From Homoserinimonas sp044769865 (GTDB lineage: Bacteria; Actinomycetota; Actinomycetes; Actinomycetales; Microbacteriaceae), in contig NZ_JBIZWA010000001.1 in the NCBI RefSeq assembly GCF_044769865.1, positions 620,001 to 684,000 on the forward strand: DNA of 64,000 nucleotides, written 5' to 3'. The translations under genes and the position numbers were made by a program. Numbering within the stretch: position 1 is the first letter of the stretch; each line of letters opens with the position of its first letter. Positions 1-8,620 of this stretch are shown here, piece after piece. The notes below the pieces were generated by a model. It was not told where the DNA came from. It saw only the letters and a list, made by a program, of their open reading frames with translations, and ran no database searches.

Positions 1-826
1 GGCCGAGGCCGGAGACCTCCGTCATCCGCTCGAGCGTCTCGATGAGCGGGAGGTACTTGACGTAGGTCCTTCGCCCGACGCCTCGTTCGAGCGCCAGGGC
101 GCTCATCGCGACATTCCACCCGTCGTCGATCTCGCCGACGACATTCGCAGTCGGAACGCGCACGTCGTCGAAGAACACCTCGCAGAACGTTCCGCGCCCG
201 TTGATCTGCTTGATGGGGCGCACCTCGATTCCGGGGCTCCTCATGTCGATGAGCACGGCGGAGATTCCCCTGTGCTTCGGCGCAGCGGTGTTGGTACGCA
301 CGAGTGCGAAGCACCAGTCGGCGTGGTTGGCACCCGATGTCCAGATCTTCTGGCCGTTGATGACGAACTCGTCGCCATCGACCTTGGCACTCGTGCGCAG
401 CGCCGCCAGGTCGCTCCCCGCGTCAGGTTCGCTGAACCCCTGGCACCAGACCTCCTCGCAGCGAAGGATCGGCCCCAACCAGCGCTCCTGCTGCTCGGGC
501 GTGCCGTGCTGCATGAGCGTCGGCCCGACCAGCATCAGTCCCTGCACGTTGAGGCGCGGAGGCGCCGAGACCCGCTCGTACTCCTCCTGGAAGACCATGC
601 GGTGCACGGCGCCCATGCCCCGGCCACCGAACTCGACGGGCCAGTGGATGGCGGCGTACCCGCCGTCGTAGAGCCGCCGTTCCCACTCACGCCGACGCTG
701 CACCGCATCCGGGGCGGCAAGCGCCCCCGCCCCCACGAGGTCCGATGGCACGTTCTGCTCCAGCCAGGCCCGCACCTCGTGGCGCCATGCCTGGGCATCG
801 AGCTCGACGCTGTTCACTGCATCCAT
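1..826 (-). CDS. Acyl-CoA dehydrogenase, 3' end outside window
   Basis: About 275 residues are visible; the gene continues past the left edge. The protein should be an FAD-dependent acyl-CoA dehydrogenase that makes the 2,3-enoyl-CoA in a beta-oxidation-like step. Visible family signatures are the FAD/substrate motif QGFSEPDAGSDLA, then NGQKIWTSGANHADW, and FFDDVRVP. The catalytic glutamate region is not in the window. The ATG at 826 overlaps the TGA of the upstream ligase gene (TGATG), so the two are probably translationally coupled. As the last visible gene of an operon with a CoA ligase, it likely acts on the acyl-CoA that ligase makes. The exact substrate cannot be read. Confidence 0.9.
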   Translation of the reverse strand, partial: MDAVNSVELDAQAWRHEVRAWLEQNVPSDLVGAGALAAPDAVQRRREWERRLYDGGYAAIHWPVEFGGRGMGAVHRMVFQEEYERVSAPPRLNVQGLMLVGPTLMQHGTPEQQERWLGPILRCEEVWCQGFSEPDAGSDLAALRTSAKVDGDEFVINGQKIWTSGANHADWCFALVRTNTAAPKHRGISAVLIDMRSPGIEVRPIKQINGRGTFCEVFFDDVRVPTANVVGEIDDGWNVAMSALALERGVGRRTYVKYLPLIETLERMTEVSGLG

Positions 827-2949
827 CAGTTGCCCACCTCTCTCCTCACGAACACGACCGCGTCGACCGCCACGGCACCTCGTCCCCTGTCCCCGACGAT
901 GACCGGGTTGAGGTCCAGCCCATCGATGAGGTCGCCGATCTCGGCGCTCATGGTGATGACTCCGCGAATGGTCCGCACGAGGGCGTCCACATCCGCCGGG
1001 GGCGCTCCCCTGAATCCGCTGAGCAGCGCGTTGATCCGCAGTCGACCAAGCGTGCGAGCGATCTCCTCGTCATCGAGCACGGGGAGCCTGACGACGACGT
1101 CATCGAGCAGTTCCGCCTGCGTGCCGCCAGCCCCGATGACGAGCGTGAGCCCGAAGTCAGCGTCACGCTTGAGGCCGACGAGCACCTCGTGGCCCTGCGC
1201 GACCATCTGCTGCACCGTGAAGTCGATGTCGAGTCCCTGCTCGTCTCGGATACGCCGGGCCATCTTCTCGGCCGCGTCACGAACCACCTGCTCCGATTCG
1301 AGACCCACCTGCACCCCGCCGACCTCCGACTTGTGGTGGAGGTCGGCGTGGAGTGCCTTGAGCACGACGGGGAAGCCGATCTGTGCCGCGGCGGCACCCG
1401 CCCCTTCGGAGTCGTGCGCCACTCGTTCCTGCACCACGTCCACGCCGTAGAGGGCAAGCAGCTGCTTGCTCACCGCCTCGTCGAGCGCTGCGGTTGCGCC
1501 ACTCCGCGCGATCAACTCCCGCGCCTGGGCGGCACGCGTCGTGTCGTGCGCGAAGTGCGACCCCGCGCGGCCACCGCGGTGACGCGGACTGCGGGCGGCG
1601 ATGGCGCGCAGCGCATCCAGCGGCTCGTCGAAACACGGCACGCCGCGTCGGCTCAGCTCGGACAGCGGCCTGCCGCTGCCGCCCACCCAGACGACGACGA
1701 GCGGTTTCGGCGAAGCGGTGGCCTTCTCCGCGATGAGGTCGACGAGAGCCGCCTCGTTGTTCTCGAGATTGCCGACCATCAGCACCGGCACATCCGTGTC
1801 GGGATGCGCCAGGAGCGTGTCGAGCACGGGTGCGAGCACCTCGGGGCGCCCGCCCGCCCCCGTCATGTCGATGGGGTTGCCGAGTGCCGAGTACCCCGGC
1901 AACGCCGTCGCGAGCTGCTGCTGCCACTCGGTGCTCCACTCGGCGAGGGTGAGGCCGAATCGCTCGGCATAGTCGGCGGCAAGGATCCCCGCGCCCCCCG
2001 AGGTCGTCGCGATGCTGAGGCGAGGGCCCGGGGTGACATGCTCCACGGCCGCGAGTTCGACGTAGTCCGCGAGGTCACGAATCGTGTCGAGCCGGTGCAC
2101 GCCGTACTGCTCGAAGACCGCGTCATAGACCTTGTCGCTTCCGGCCAGCACCCCCGTGTGCGACGCGATCGCCTTCTGGCCGGTGTCGGAACGGCCGGCC
2201 TTCATCATGGCAATCGGCTTGCCAGCATCCTGTGCCCGCTCGAGCGCCTCGATGAAGCCCCGGCCGTCACGCATGCCCTCGATGTATCCGACGATCGAGG
2301 TGACCTCTGAGTCGTCGATCGAGGCGTTGAGCATGTCAGTGAGAGTGATGTCCATCTCGTTGCCCGTGCTCAGCATCGTGCCGAGCCCGACTCCCTTGCC
2401 CTGGCAGGTGCTGAAGATGAAGGCGCCCATGGCCCCGCTCTGCGAGAGGAGGGCCACGCCGCTGTTGCGGAACTGGAAGCGGTCCTGGTCGAGGCCCGTG
2501 TTGATGGTCGCCCCGAGGTTGACCCTCGTCGAGACAAGACCCACGCAGTTCGGTCCCAGCACGCGCGTCTTGCTGCCCGCGACACACGCCTCGAGCTCCG
2601 CCTGCATGGCGCGCCCCTCCTCACCCGTCTCCGCGAAGCCGGCAGAGACGATGATGACGGAGGGGATCTCCTGCTCGACGCAGTCGCGCAGCGCGGCATG
2701 CACGTGCTTGCCCGAGGTCACGATCATGGCGAGGTCGACCGGCTCCGGCACATCCTTGACCGATGGGTATGAGGCGAAGCCTTGCACCTCATCGCGGGCG
2801 GGGTTGACGGCGTAGCCCCGCCCGTGGAACCCGTAGTGCCGCAGGTACCTGAGCGTGCGGCCGGACGCCTTGCCCGGGTCGGTCGACGCCCCGATCACGG
2901 CGACAGTCTCGGGCGCCATGAACCCCCGGTAAGCCTCGGCACTCAGCAT
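826..2949 (-). CDS. NDP-forming acyl-CoA synthetase (CoA-binding plus ATP-grasp)
   Basis: A 707-residue single-chain ligase of the ADP-forming acetyl-CoA synthetase superfamily, which activates a carboxylic acid to its CoA thioester. Seen in order: a Rossmann CoA-binding domain (VIGASTDPGKASG at about 18-30, GPNCVG at 132-137), succinyl-CoA-synthetase-like domains (LSQSGAMG at 168-175; the phospho-acceptor His 264 in ASHTGVLAGSD), and a C-terminal ATP-grasp domain (about 485-705, with FPVVLKA and HKSEVGGVQVGL). The length fits the fused alpha-beta architecture. The start at 2949 is preceded by GAGGGGAACGAAC. The reading frame stays open upstream to 3432, but that part overlaps the SDR gene and does not resemble the family. 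It probably activates the acid released by the hydrolase and monooxygenase of this operon; the substrate is not known. Confidence 0.9.
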   Translation of the reverse strand: MLSAEAYRGFMAPETVAVIGASTDPGKASGRTLRYLRHYGFHGRGYAVNPARDEVQGFASYPSVKDVPEPVDLAMIVTSGKHVHAALRDCVEQEIPSVIIVSAGFAETGEEGRAMQAELEACVAGSKTRVLGPNCVGLVSTRVNLGATINTGLDQDRFQFRNSGVALLSQSGAMGAFIFSTCQGKGVGLGTMLSTGNEMDITLTDMLNASIDDSEVTSIVGYIEGMRDGRGFIEALERAQDAGKPIAMMKAGRSDTGQKAIASHTGVLAGSDKVYDAVFEQYGVHRLDTIRDLADYVELAAVEHVTPGPRLSIATTSGGAGILAADYAERFGLTLAEWSTEWQQQLATALPGYSALGNPIDMTGAGGRPEVLAPVLDTLLAHPDTDVPVLMVGNLENNEAALVDLIAEKATASPKPLVVVWVGGSGRPLSELSRRGVPCFDEPLDALRAIAARSPRHRGGRAGSHFAHDTTRAAQARELIARSGATAALDEAVSKQLLALYGVDVVQERVAHDSEGAGAAAAQIGFPVVLKALHADLHHKSEVGGVQVGLESEQVVRDAAEKMARRIRDEQGLDIDFTVQQMVAQGHEVLVGLKRDADFGLTLVIGAGGTQAELLDDVVVRLPVLDDEEIARTLGRLRINALLSGFRGAPPADVDALVRTIRGVITMSAEIGDLIDGLDLNPVIVGDRGRGAVAVDAVVFVRREVGN

Positions 2950-2981
2950 TGTTCGTTCCCCTCGATCTCGTGAGCCGCTGA

Positions 2982-3737
2982 TCAATAGACTGCGCGGCCG
3001 CCGCTGAGGTCGAAGACTGCTCCCGTCGAGAAGGTGCACCGGGCGGATGTCAGGAACCCGATGAGTTCTGCCGCCTCCTCCACCCGGCCCGCGCGGCCGA
3101 GCGGGATCCGCGAGATGAGGTACTCGTGGTAGTCCTGGTCGACCTGCTGGTTGATGGGCGTGATGAACACCGTCGGCGCGATCGAGTTGATGAGCACGCC
3201 GGTGCGCGCCAATTCCTTGCCGAGGGACTTCGTCATGCCGATCACGGCCGACTTCGCAGACGAGTAGGCGGAGGAGTTCGCGTTGCCCTCCATGCCGGCC
3301 ATGCTCGCGATGTTGACGACGCGGCCGTAGCCCTTCTCGATGAGGTGCGGGATCACGGCGCGGCAGACGAGGAACGTGCCGTCGACGTTCACCCGGTAGA
3401 TCTTCTTCCAGTACTCGTACGAGGTCTCCCACAGGGGAGCCTGGGGGCCTGTGACGCCGGCACTGTTGACGAGGATGGTGATCTCCCTCGCGGCCTCCAC
3501 GATGCTAGCGACCGACCTCGCGACCTCGTCCTCACTCGACACGTCGCAACGGACGGTTCCCACGGTGGCGCCGTCGACTTCTGCGTCGACCACGACACCT
3601 GCCGCTGAGTCATAGGAGTTGTCGATGCTGAAGACCCTCGCTCCTCGCTCCAGATAGTGGCGCACTGTGGCGGCTCCGATGCCGCTCGCACCTCCGGTGA
3701 CGACGGCGACCTGCCCTTCGAACTCTCTGCTGTCCAT
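2982..3737 (-). CDS. SDR family NAD(P)-dependent oxidoreductase
   Basis: A 251-residue classical short-chain dehydrogenase. The cofactor motif TGGASGIG is at 14-21, NSAG follows in the fourth strand, and the catalytic region holds the Ser with the Y-x-x-x-K of AYSSAKSA. It ends with the usual substrate-loop and SGGRAVY tail. Preference between NADH and NADPH is not decided, although the acidic SIDNS after strand 2 favours NAD. AAGGAAATTGATCA precedes the ATG. It lies between the ABC ATPase and the CoA ligase of the catabolic operon, so oxidation of an alcohol to the ketone used by the monooxygenase, or of a later hydroxyacyl intermediate, is the natural inference. Confidence 0.9.
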   Translation of the reverse strand: MDSREFEGQVAVVTGGASGIGAATVRHYLERGARVFSIDNSYDSAAGVVVDAEVDGATVGTVRCDVSSEDEVARSVASIVEAAREITILVNSAGVTGPQAPLWETSYEYWKKIYRVNVDGTFLVCRAVIPHLIEKGYGRVVNIASMAGMEGNANSSAYSSAKSAVIGMTKSLGKELARTGVLINSIAPTVFITPINQQVDQDYHEYLISRIPLGRAGRVEEAAELIGFLTSARCTFSTGAVFDLSGGRAVY

Positions 3738-3781
3738 TGATCAATTTCCTTTCGGGGTCTTGGGGATGCTCGTGTGCTCGC

Positions 3782-4600
3782 TCAGTTGCGAGGAGTGGAG
3801 TTCTCGCGAAGCGTCGTCCACAGCCGCTCCTCGAGGTCGCGGAACTCGACGGACTTGCGCAGCTCGGGGTCACGGGGGCGGCCGAACGGCACCTCGACGG
3901 AGTCGACAATGCGCCCCGGTCGCGCCGACATGACGAGGATTCGATCCCCGAGGAGGATCGCCTCCTCGAGGCTGTGGGTCACGAAGACGACGGTGCGGCT
4001 GGAGTCGCCAACCACCTCGAGGAGCTCCTCCTGCAGCCGCCGGCGCAGCTGGGCATCGAGGGCCGCGAAGGGCTCGTCCATGAGCAGGATCTCGGGCTCG
4101 GCGACCAGGGCCCGCGCGATCGCGACCCGCTGGAGCATGCCGCCCGAAAGCTCGGTGGGATAGGCACCCTGGAAGCGACCGAGGTCGAGCCGCTCGAGCC
4201 ACGTCATGATGCGATCCCGCCGCTCGGCCTTCGACACGCGGCTGCGGGCGAGCCCGAGTCCCACGTTGTCGAAGACGTTCATCCACGGGTAGACGCTGTA
4301 GTCCTGGAAGACCATGGCGGAGAGCGGGTTCTCCGTCGATGCTCTCGTGATCTCGACGGCTCCCTCACTCGGGCGCTGGAGCCCGTTGATCATCCGCAGT
4401 AGCGTGGACTTTCCGCATCCTGAGGGGCCGACGATCGTGAGGAACTCGCCCTCGTAGATCTGCGCATCGACCTTCTCCAATGCGGGGACCTCGGTGCGGC
4501 CCCTGTAGACCTTGCTGACGTCGCTGATCACGGCCTTGACCGCCCTGGTCGTCTGTTCTGTCACGTTCGTACTCCCCACTTCGCTTGGCTTCGGGATCAT
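3782..4600 (-). CDS. ABC transporter ATP-binding protein (SsuB/TauB type)
   Basis: A 272-residue nucleotide-binding subunit of a nitrate/sulfonate/taurine-type importer. Walker A GPSGCGKST starts at 58, the Q-loop is VFQD at 97-100, the signature LSGGMLQR starts at 151, Walker B ends in LLMDEP at 172-177, and the switch His is in THS near 209. The ATG overlaps the stop of the cyclase gene (ATGA). Its partners are the permease (8621-9484) and the lipoprotein (7445-8533) in the same operon, split from it by two enzyme genes. The family also serves aromatic acids and pyrimidine precursors, so the name does not fix the substrate. Confidence 0.93.
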   Translation of the reverse strand: MIPKPSEVGSTNVTEQTTRAVKAVISDVSKVYRGRTEVPALEKVDAQIYEGEFLTIVGPSGCGKSTLLRMINGLQRPSEGAVEITRASTENPLSAMVFQDYSVYPWMNVFDNVGLGLARSRVSKAERRDRIMTWLERLDLGRFQGAYPTELSGGMLQRVAIARALVAEPEILLMDEPFAALDAQLRRRLQEELLEVVGDSSRTVVFVTHSLEEAILLGDRILVMSARPGRIVDSVEVPFGRPRDPELRKSVEFRDLEERLWTTLRENSTPRN

Positions 4601-5496
4601 CGGATGGCAATCGCGTTGGCCGGCGACCCAACGCCACCGGGGATGTTCAAGGGACTGGAGACGACCAGGCAGTCATGCCGGCCGTCGGCGACGCAGTCGG
4701 CCGCGAGGTCGTCGAGCCACCACATCTCTCCCAGCGGCATGCCGAGCCGGGCGAGCACCCTCTGGTGGATAGAGCCCGGCCCGCTGGGAAGCGCTTCGAC
4801 GCCTGGAGCATCGGATGCCACGGCGATGAAGCCGTTGTCCCAGAGGTACTCGGCCATCTCGGCGGAGCCCTCGATGCCTGGCGCCATCCGCGTGGACTGC
4901 ACCTCTCGCCTCTGCTCCACGTCAAGACCCCGGTACCACGCCACCCAGCCGGTGCGCAGCAGCAGGATGTCGCCGCGGCGATACTCGACGCCGCTCGCCT
5001 CGCGAGCCGCCTCCAGCGCGCCGACCCCGACGGAGGTCTTGGACGAGAAGGCGTCGGCTCCGCCGGCGGCCCAGAGGGCCTCGCTGATGTCGAGGACAAC
5101 GCCGCGACCGACGATGCCCCGTTCCGCCCAGTGGTGCACGCCGTGGCGGTCACGGCCGAGCCCGTTGTAGAAGCCCAGCTCGGGGTCAGGCACGTGCAGG
5201 AAGCCGTCCCACTGCGATGACGACTGCGGGTAGAAGTTGTCGAGCACGTCGTCGAGGTTGCCCCGCGGTGTCGTGAAGACGCGGTGGCGGGGCATCTGCC
5301 GCTGGAACAGCGGCGGGTCGGGTTCGGTGAGGCTGAGGTTCAGCGAGAAGACGCGGCCGGTCGAGGCCGCCGCAATAGCCTCAAGCACTGTCGCCGACGT
5401 TTGCCGGTTGAGCGTGCCGAAAACGTCGTCGGCGCCGAAGAGGCCGTGCGCACTTCCCTCGGGGAGGTCTCGCCAGAGCGGCTCGCGGCTCGTCAT
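4597..5496 (-). CDS. Cyclase family protein (metal-dependent hydrolase, PF04199 type)
   Basis: A 299-residue protein of the kynurenine formamidase/isatin hydrolase/polyketide cyclase superfamily. It has the long-form motif SSQWDGFLHV (about 95), followed by GVHHWAERGIVGRGVVLDIS. The short members instead carry the HxGTHxDxP metal motif. These enzymes open cyclic amides, esters or activated rings by hydrolysis using a divalent metal. Its start overlaps the monooxygenase stop (ATGA at 5493-5496). Placed between a Baeyer-Villiger-type enzyme and a CoA ligase, ring opening of the lactone or diketone product is a reasonable inference but not proven. Confidence 0.85.
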   Translation of the reverse strand: MTSREPLWRDLPEGSAHGLFGADDVFGTLNRQTSATVLEAIAAASTGRVFSLNLSLTEPDPPLFQRQMPRHRVFTTPRGNLDDVLDNFYPQSSSQWDGFLHVPDPELGFYNGLGRDRHGVHHWAERGIVGRGVVLDISEALWAAGGADAFSSKTSVGVGALEAAREASGVEYRRGDILLLRTGWVAWYRGLDVEQRREVQSTRMAPGIEGSAEMAEYLWDNGFIAVASDAPGVEALPSGPGSIHQRVLARLGMPLGEMWWLDDLAADCVADGRHDCLVVSSPLNIPGGVGSPANAIAIR

Positions 5497-7415
5497 GCCG
5501 ACGCACCCCCGAATTCATGGGTCTCGAAGGGACTGCGCCAGAGGATCTGCGCGTAGTCGTGAAGCCGCCATGGCATGTTGACGTTCTGCCTGCCGAAGCT
5601 GTTGACGTAGTAGTTGCGCTCCTTGGGCGCTTCGCCCGCCCAGATGAGGCGTTCCAGCTCCTCGTCCATGCAGCGGTTGTAGTTCTCGAATGCGTCTTCG
5701 CTCACCGAGCTCCAGCGATTTCCCGACTCGACCGTCGTCACGATCTGCCGACAGACGTGGTCGATCCAGAGCTCGAGCGCCGCGACCAGGCTCCCGCCGC
5801 GCGGCTGTCCGTTCGGGCCATACATGATGTAGAGGTTCGGGAATCCCGGCACCTCCAGCCCTGCGTATGCTCGCGGGCCATCCTCGGCCCATGCCTCCTC
5901 CAGCGTGCGGCCGGACGGCGAGTAGTACTGGGCCGGCAGCGTGTACTGCTCGGCATCGAAGCCCGTCGCGAGGATCAGGGCGTCGCAGTCGACGACCGTG
6001 CCGTCCCCACCTTCGATCGCCCGTTCGTGGAGGGCGGCGACCCCGGTTGTCACGAGGTCGACGTTGTCCTGGAGCACCGCGTCGTACCAGCCGTTGTCAA
6101 CGACGAGGCGGCGCGCGAGCGGGGCGTAGTCGGGCGTGCACGCCGATACCAGCTCGGGATGCGCGCCAAGCTTGGAGGCGATGTACTCCGTGAGGTTCTC
6201 GCGCAGGCCGTCATTGCGCCGGCTGACCTTGCCGCCGGCGGCCCGCCAGGCGTGGTCGTACTCCTGCGCGTCCCCGAGGGTGCCGCGCACGAGCCGCGCG
6301 TTGTAGCAGGACCACTTCCAGTACAGGGGCACGTTGTCGTGCAGCCACTGCAGCTCCTCCGACACCGGCTCCTTGTAGCGCTCGAGTGGCGAGATCCACT
6401 GCGGGGTGCGCTGGAAGACGGTGACATGCTCGGCGTGCCTCGCGAGCCAGGGCAGGATCTGCACGCCCGTCGAGCCGTTGCCGACGATGGCCACGCGCTT
6501 GCCTGCCGGGTCGAATGACGAGTCCCACTGTGCACTGTGGATGATGGGGCCCTCGAACAGGTCGGCGCCCGCGAAGTCAGGACGCTTGGGCGTGGAGAAG
6601 AGCCCGGAGGCGCTCACGACGAAGTTCGCTTCCTCCCGCCACTCCGTGCCGTCGGTTCCCCGGAGAAGCAGTTCCCACACGCCGCGCTCCGCGTTGAAGC
6701 GCCCCTCGACCACCTCGGTGTTGAGGCGCACGTGCTCGGTCACGCCGCTGACCTCGGCGACGTGCTCAAGGTATTCGCGCACCTGCTCCTGCGGCGCGTA
6801 GTGCTCAGCCCACGGGTAGCGCTCCATGAAACTGAACTGGTAGACGAAGCTTGTCGTGTCGACGCGGGACTCCGGGAACTGGTTCCGCTCCCAGGTGCCG
6901 CCGATCCGCGCCTGCTTGTCGACCACCGAATACGGTATGCCGAGCGCCTGCAGGCGGGCGGCAGTGCCGATGCCGCTGAATCCCGTACCGACGACGAGCA
7001 CTCGCCAGCCTGAGAGGTCGGGCGATCCCGTCCAAGCCGCACGGGATGAGGGCACGCCGGCCGCCTCCTCGAGGCCCAGTTCGCGCATGCCGAGCCGGAG
7101 CTCCGCACTGGTGGGCCTTCTGCCGATGAGGAAGCCGACGGCCTCAGCGATCCGCTGCTGGTCAACACCCAGGGACGTGAGGTCGCCCGGGTGTTGACCA
7201 GCGGCCCCTGCACTGAGGAACTCGACAGCGAGCTCACGCACCGCACTCGCGTCGGCATCGCTGAGCATCTGCTCGATGAAGGCACCACCCCTGCGCTCGA
7301 GCTCGATGGTCCGCATTTGCGCGAGCACGGGGTTGCCCGTCATCACGTAGAGGACCGCTCGGAGCACGTTCGCGTTGGCATGTTGCACGTTCTCGCGCAT
7401 CTCGCTGACGTTCAC
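5493..7415 (-). CDS. Flavin-containing (Baeyer-Villiger type I) monooxygenase
   Basis: About 640 residues. The first ~130 residues are an alpha-helical extension like that of 4-hydroxyacetophenone monooxygenase. Then come the FAD Rossmann motif GTGFSGIG at 143-150, the Baeyer-Villiger fingerprint FEGPIIHSAQWD at 287-298 (consensus FxGxxxHxxxW), a second dinucleotide motif GNGSTGVQ at about 312, and ILATGFD near the C-terminal part. The enzyme should insert oxygen next to a ketone using NADPH and O2, giving an ester or lactone. Start choice: GGAAGGA lies 6 nt before a GTG at 7415, the second of two tandem GTGs. An in-frame ATG at 7439, 5 bp after the lipoprotein gene, is the alternative. Confidence 0.9.
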   Translation of the reverse strand: MNVSEMRENVQHANANVLRAVLYVMTGNPVLAQMRTIELERRGGAFIEQMLSDADASAVRELAVEFLSAGAAGQHPGDLTSLGVDQQRIAEAVGFLIGRRPTSAELRLGMRELGLEEAAGVPSSRAAWTGSPDLSGWRVLVVGTGFSGIGTAARLQALGIPYSVVDKQARIGGTWERNQFPESRVDTTSFVYQFSFMERYPWAEHYAPQEQVREYLEHVAEVSGVTEHVRLNTEVVEGRFNAERGVWELLLRGTDGTEWREEANFVVSASGLFSTPKRPDFAGADLFEGPIIHSAQWDSSFDPAGKRVAIVGNGSTGVQILPWLARHAEHVTVFQRTPQWISPLERYKEPVSEELQWLHDNVPLYWKWSCYNARLVRGTLGDAQEYDHAWRAAGGKVSRRNDGLRENLTEYIASKLGAHPELVSACTPDYAPLARRLVVDNGWYDAVLQDNVDLVTTGVAALHERAIEGGDGTVVDCDALILATGFDAEQYTLPAQYYSPSGRTLEEAWAEDGPRAYAGLEVPGFPNLYIMYGPNGQPRGGSLVAALELWIDHVCRQIVTTVESGNRWSSVSEDAFENYNRCMDEELERLIWAGEAPKERNYYVNSFGRQNVNMPWRLHDYAQILWRSPFETHEFGGASA

Positions 7416-7444
7416 CACTGTTCCTTCCAGCAGGGTCATGTGAA

Positions 7445-8533
7445 TCAGAGCCCGAGCAGCTCGTTGGCGAAGGTCATGAACCGGTCGTCGATGACCTGCG
7501 ACTCCTCCAGGGGCTCCTCGTACTGGAGGAGGTCGTCCCAGTTGCGCCACGTGCGGTCGAACGTCGCGGCGTAGCCCTCGGGCAGCGCGAGCGGCAGCGC
7601 GTAGGTGGGGGTCGTCATCTTTTCGAGGGCGTCCTGCGGCTGGTCCAGGAGCTCAGCGAAGTAGGCCTCGTTGCCGCGCAGCCACTCGCCCTGAAGCTCG
7701 TTCTGGTAGAGCTCGGCGAGAGCGGCGACGAAGGCGAAGCCGACTTCGGGGTTGTCACGCAGGATGGACTTTCCGAATGCCACGGAGCCGTTCGGGAAGC
7801 CGATCTCCATCTGCCGCGCGGCAAACGTCGCATGGCCGGCCTCCTCGACCACCGCGGTGATGGGCTCCTGGATGAGGCCGCAGAAGAGTGCACCGTTCTC
7901 CAGAGCCGCCACCTGGTCGGAGGTGCTCATCTGCACGACCTCGACCTCATCGACCGGGACGCCAGCCTTCTCGAGGTTCTCGGCGATCTGAATCATCGAG
8001 ACCCCTCGGTTTGACTGCGAGGAGCCGATCTTCTTGCCCTTCAGCATCTCCCAGCTGAATTCCTTGCCGCCCATCTCATCGACGCGGCAGTAGAGGCCAT
8101 CCACGGCATCCTCAGCTTGGATCTGGGTTGGCGCGACGACCGCGAGGTCGATTCCGCTGTTGATGGAGTTGAACATTCCGACGTCAGGAGCGCTGTAGTT
8201 GCCGTCGAGCTGACCCGTCGCCATCAGGGGGTACGAGTCCACGCCCGGCATGTTCTCGATCTTCACGGTGAGGTTGCGACGCTTGAAGGAGTCGTAGCCT
8301 GCTTCCGCCATGTAGAGCGGGATCGTGAATGCAGTGGGCGCCGCGGTGGCGATCGTGATCGTCGCAGGTTCTGCGAGCACGGCCTCCTCATTCATCACTC
8401 CGTCGGCGATGAGCTGTTCGGCGGTGCCGGTGGCCGCGTCATCGTCGTCACTGTTCGCGCCGGGTTGGCCGGCGCAGCCAGTGAGGGCGAGGGCGCCTAT
8501 CGCGATGACGGCAAAGGCCTTTCTTGCGTTCAT
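7445..8533 (-). CDS. ABC transporter substrate-binding lipoprotein (NMT1/SsuA-like)
   Basis: A 362-residue secreted solute-binding protein. The N-terminus is a lipoprotein signal peptide (hydrophobic stretch ending in the lipobox LTGC, about residues 17-20), followed by an acidic linker and then the periplasmic-binding fold of the nitrate/sulfonate/thiamine-precursor family (GVSMIQIAENLEKAGV; LENGALFCGLIQEP). AAAGGAACTGCA precedes the chosen ATG. It should deliver the operon's unknown substrate to the permease encoded just upstream. A short 87-bp gap separates it from the permease gene. Confidence 0.92.
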   Translation of the reverse strand: MNARKAFAVIAIGALALTGCAGQPGANSDDDDAATGTAEQLIADGVMNEEAVLAEPATITIATAAPTAFTIPLYMAEAGYDSFKRRNLTVKIENMPGVDSYPLMATGQLDGNYSAPDVGMFNSINSGIDLAVVAPTQIQAEDAVDGLYCRVDEMGGKEFSWEMLKGKKIGSSQSNRGVSMIQIAENLEKAGVPVDEVEVVQMSTSDQVAALENGALFCGLIQEPITAVVEEAGHATFAARQMEIGFPNGSVAFGKSILRDNPEVGFAFVAALAELYQNELQGEWLRGNEAYFAELLDQPQDALEKMTTPTYALPLALPEGYAATFDRTWRNWDDLLQYEEPLEESQVIDDRFMTFANELLGL

Positions 8534-8620
8534 TGCAGTTCCTTTCACTCTTCTTTGAGGGGATACAGGCAAGGGTCATCACCAGCGCGGCGTGAACGCA
8601 ACGCAGATGGTTGTGAGGTC

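Noticed and set aside
2950..3432. Upstream in-frame extension of the CoA ligase
   Set aside because: It overlaps the SDR gene on the same strand, is not similar to the family, and a good ribosome site supports the start at 2949.
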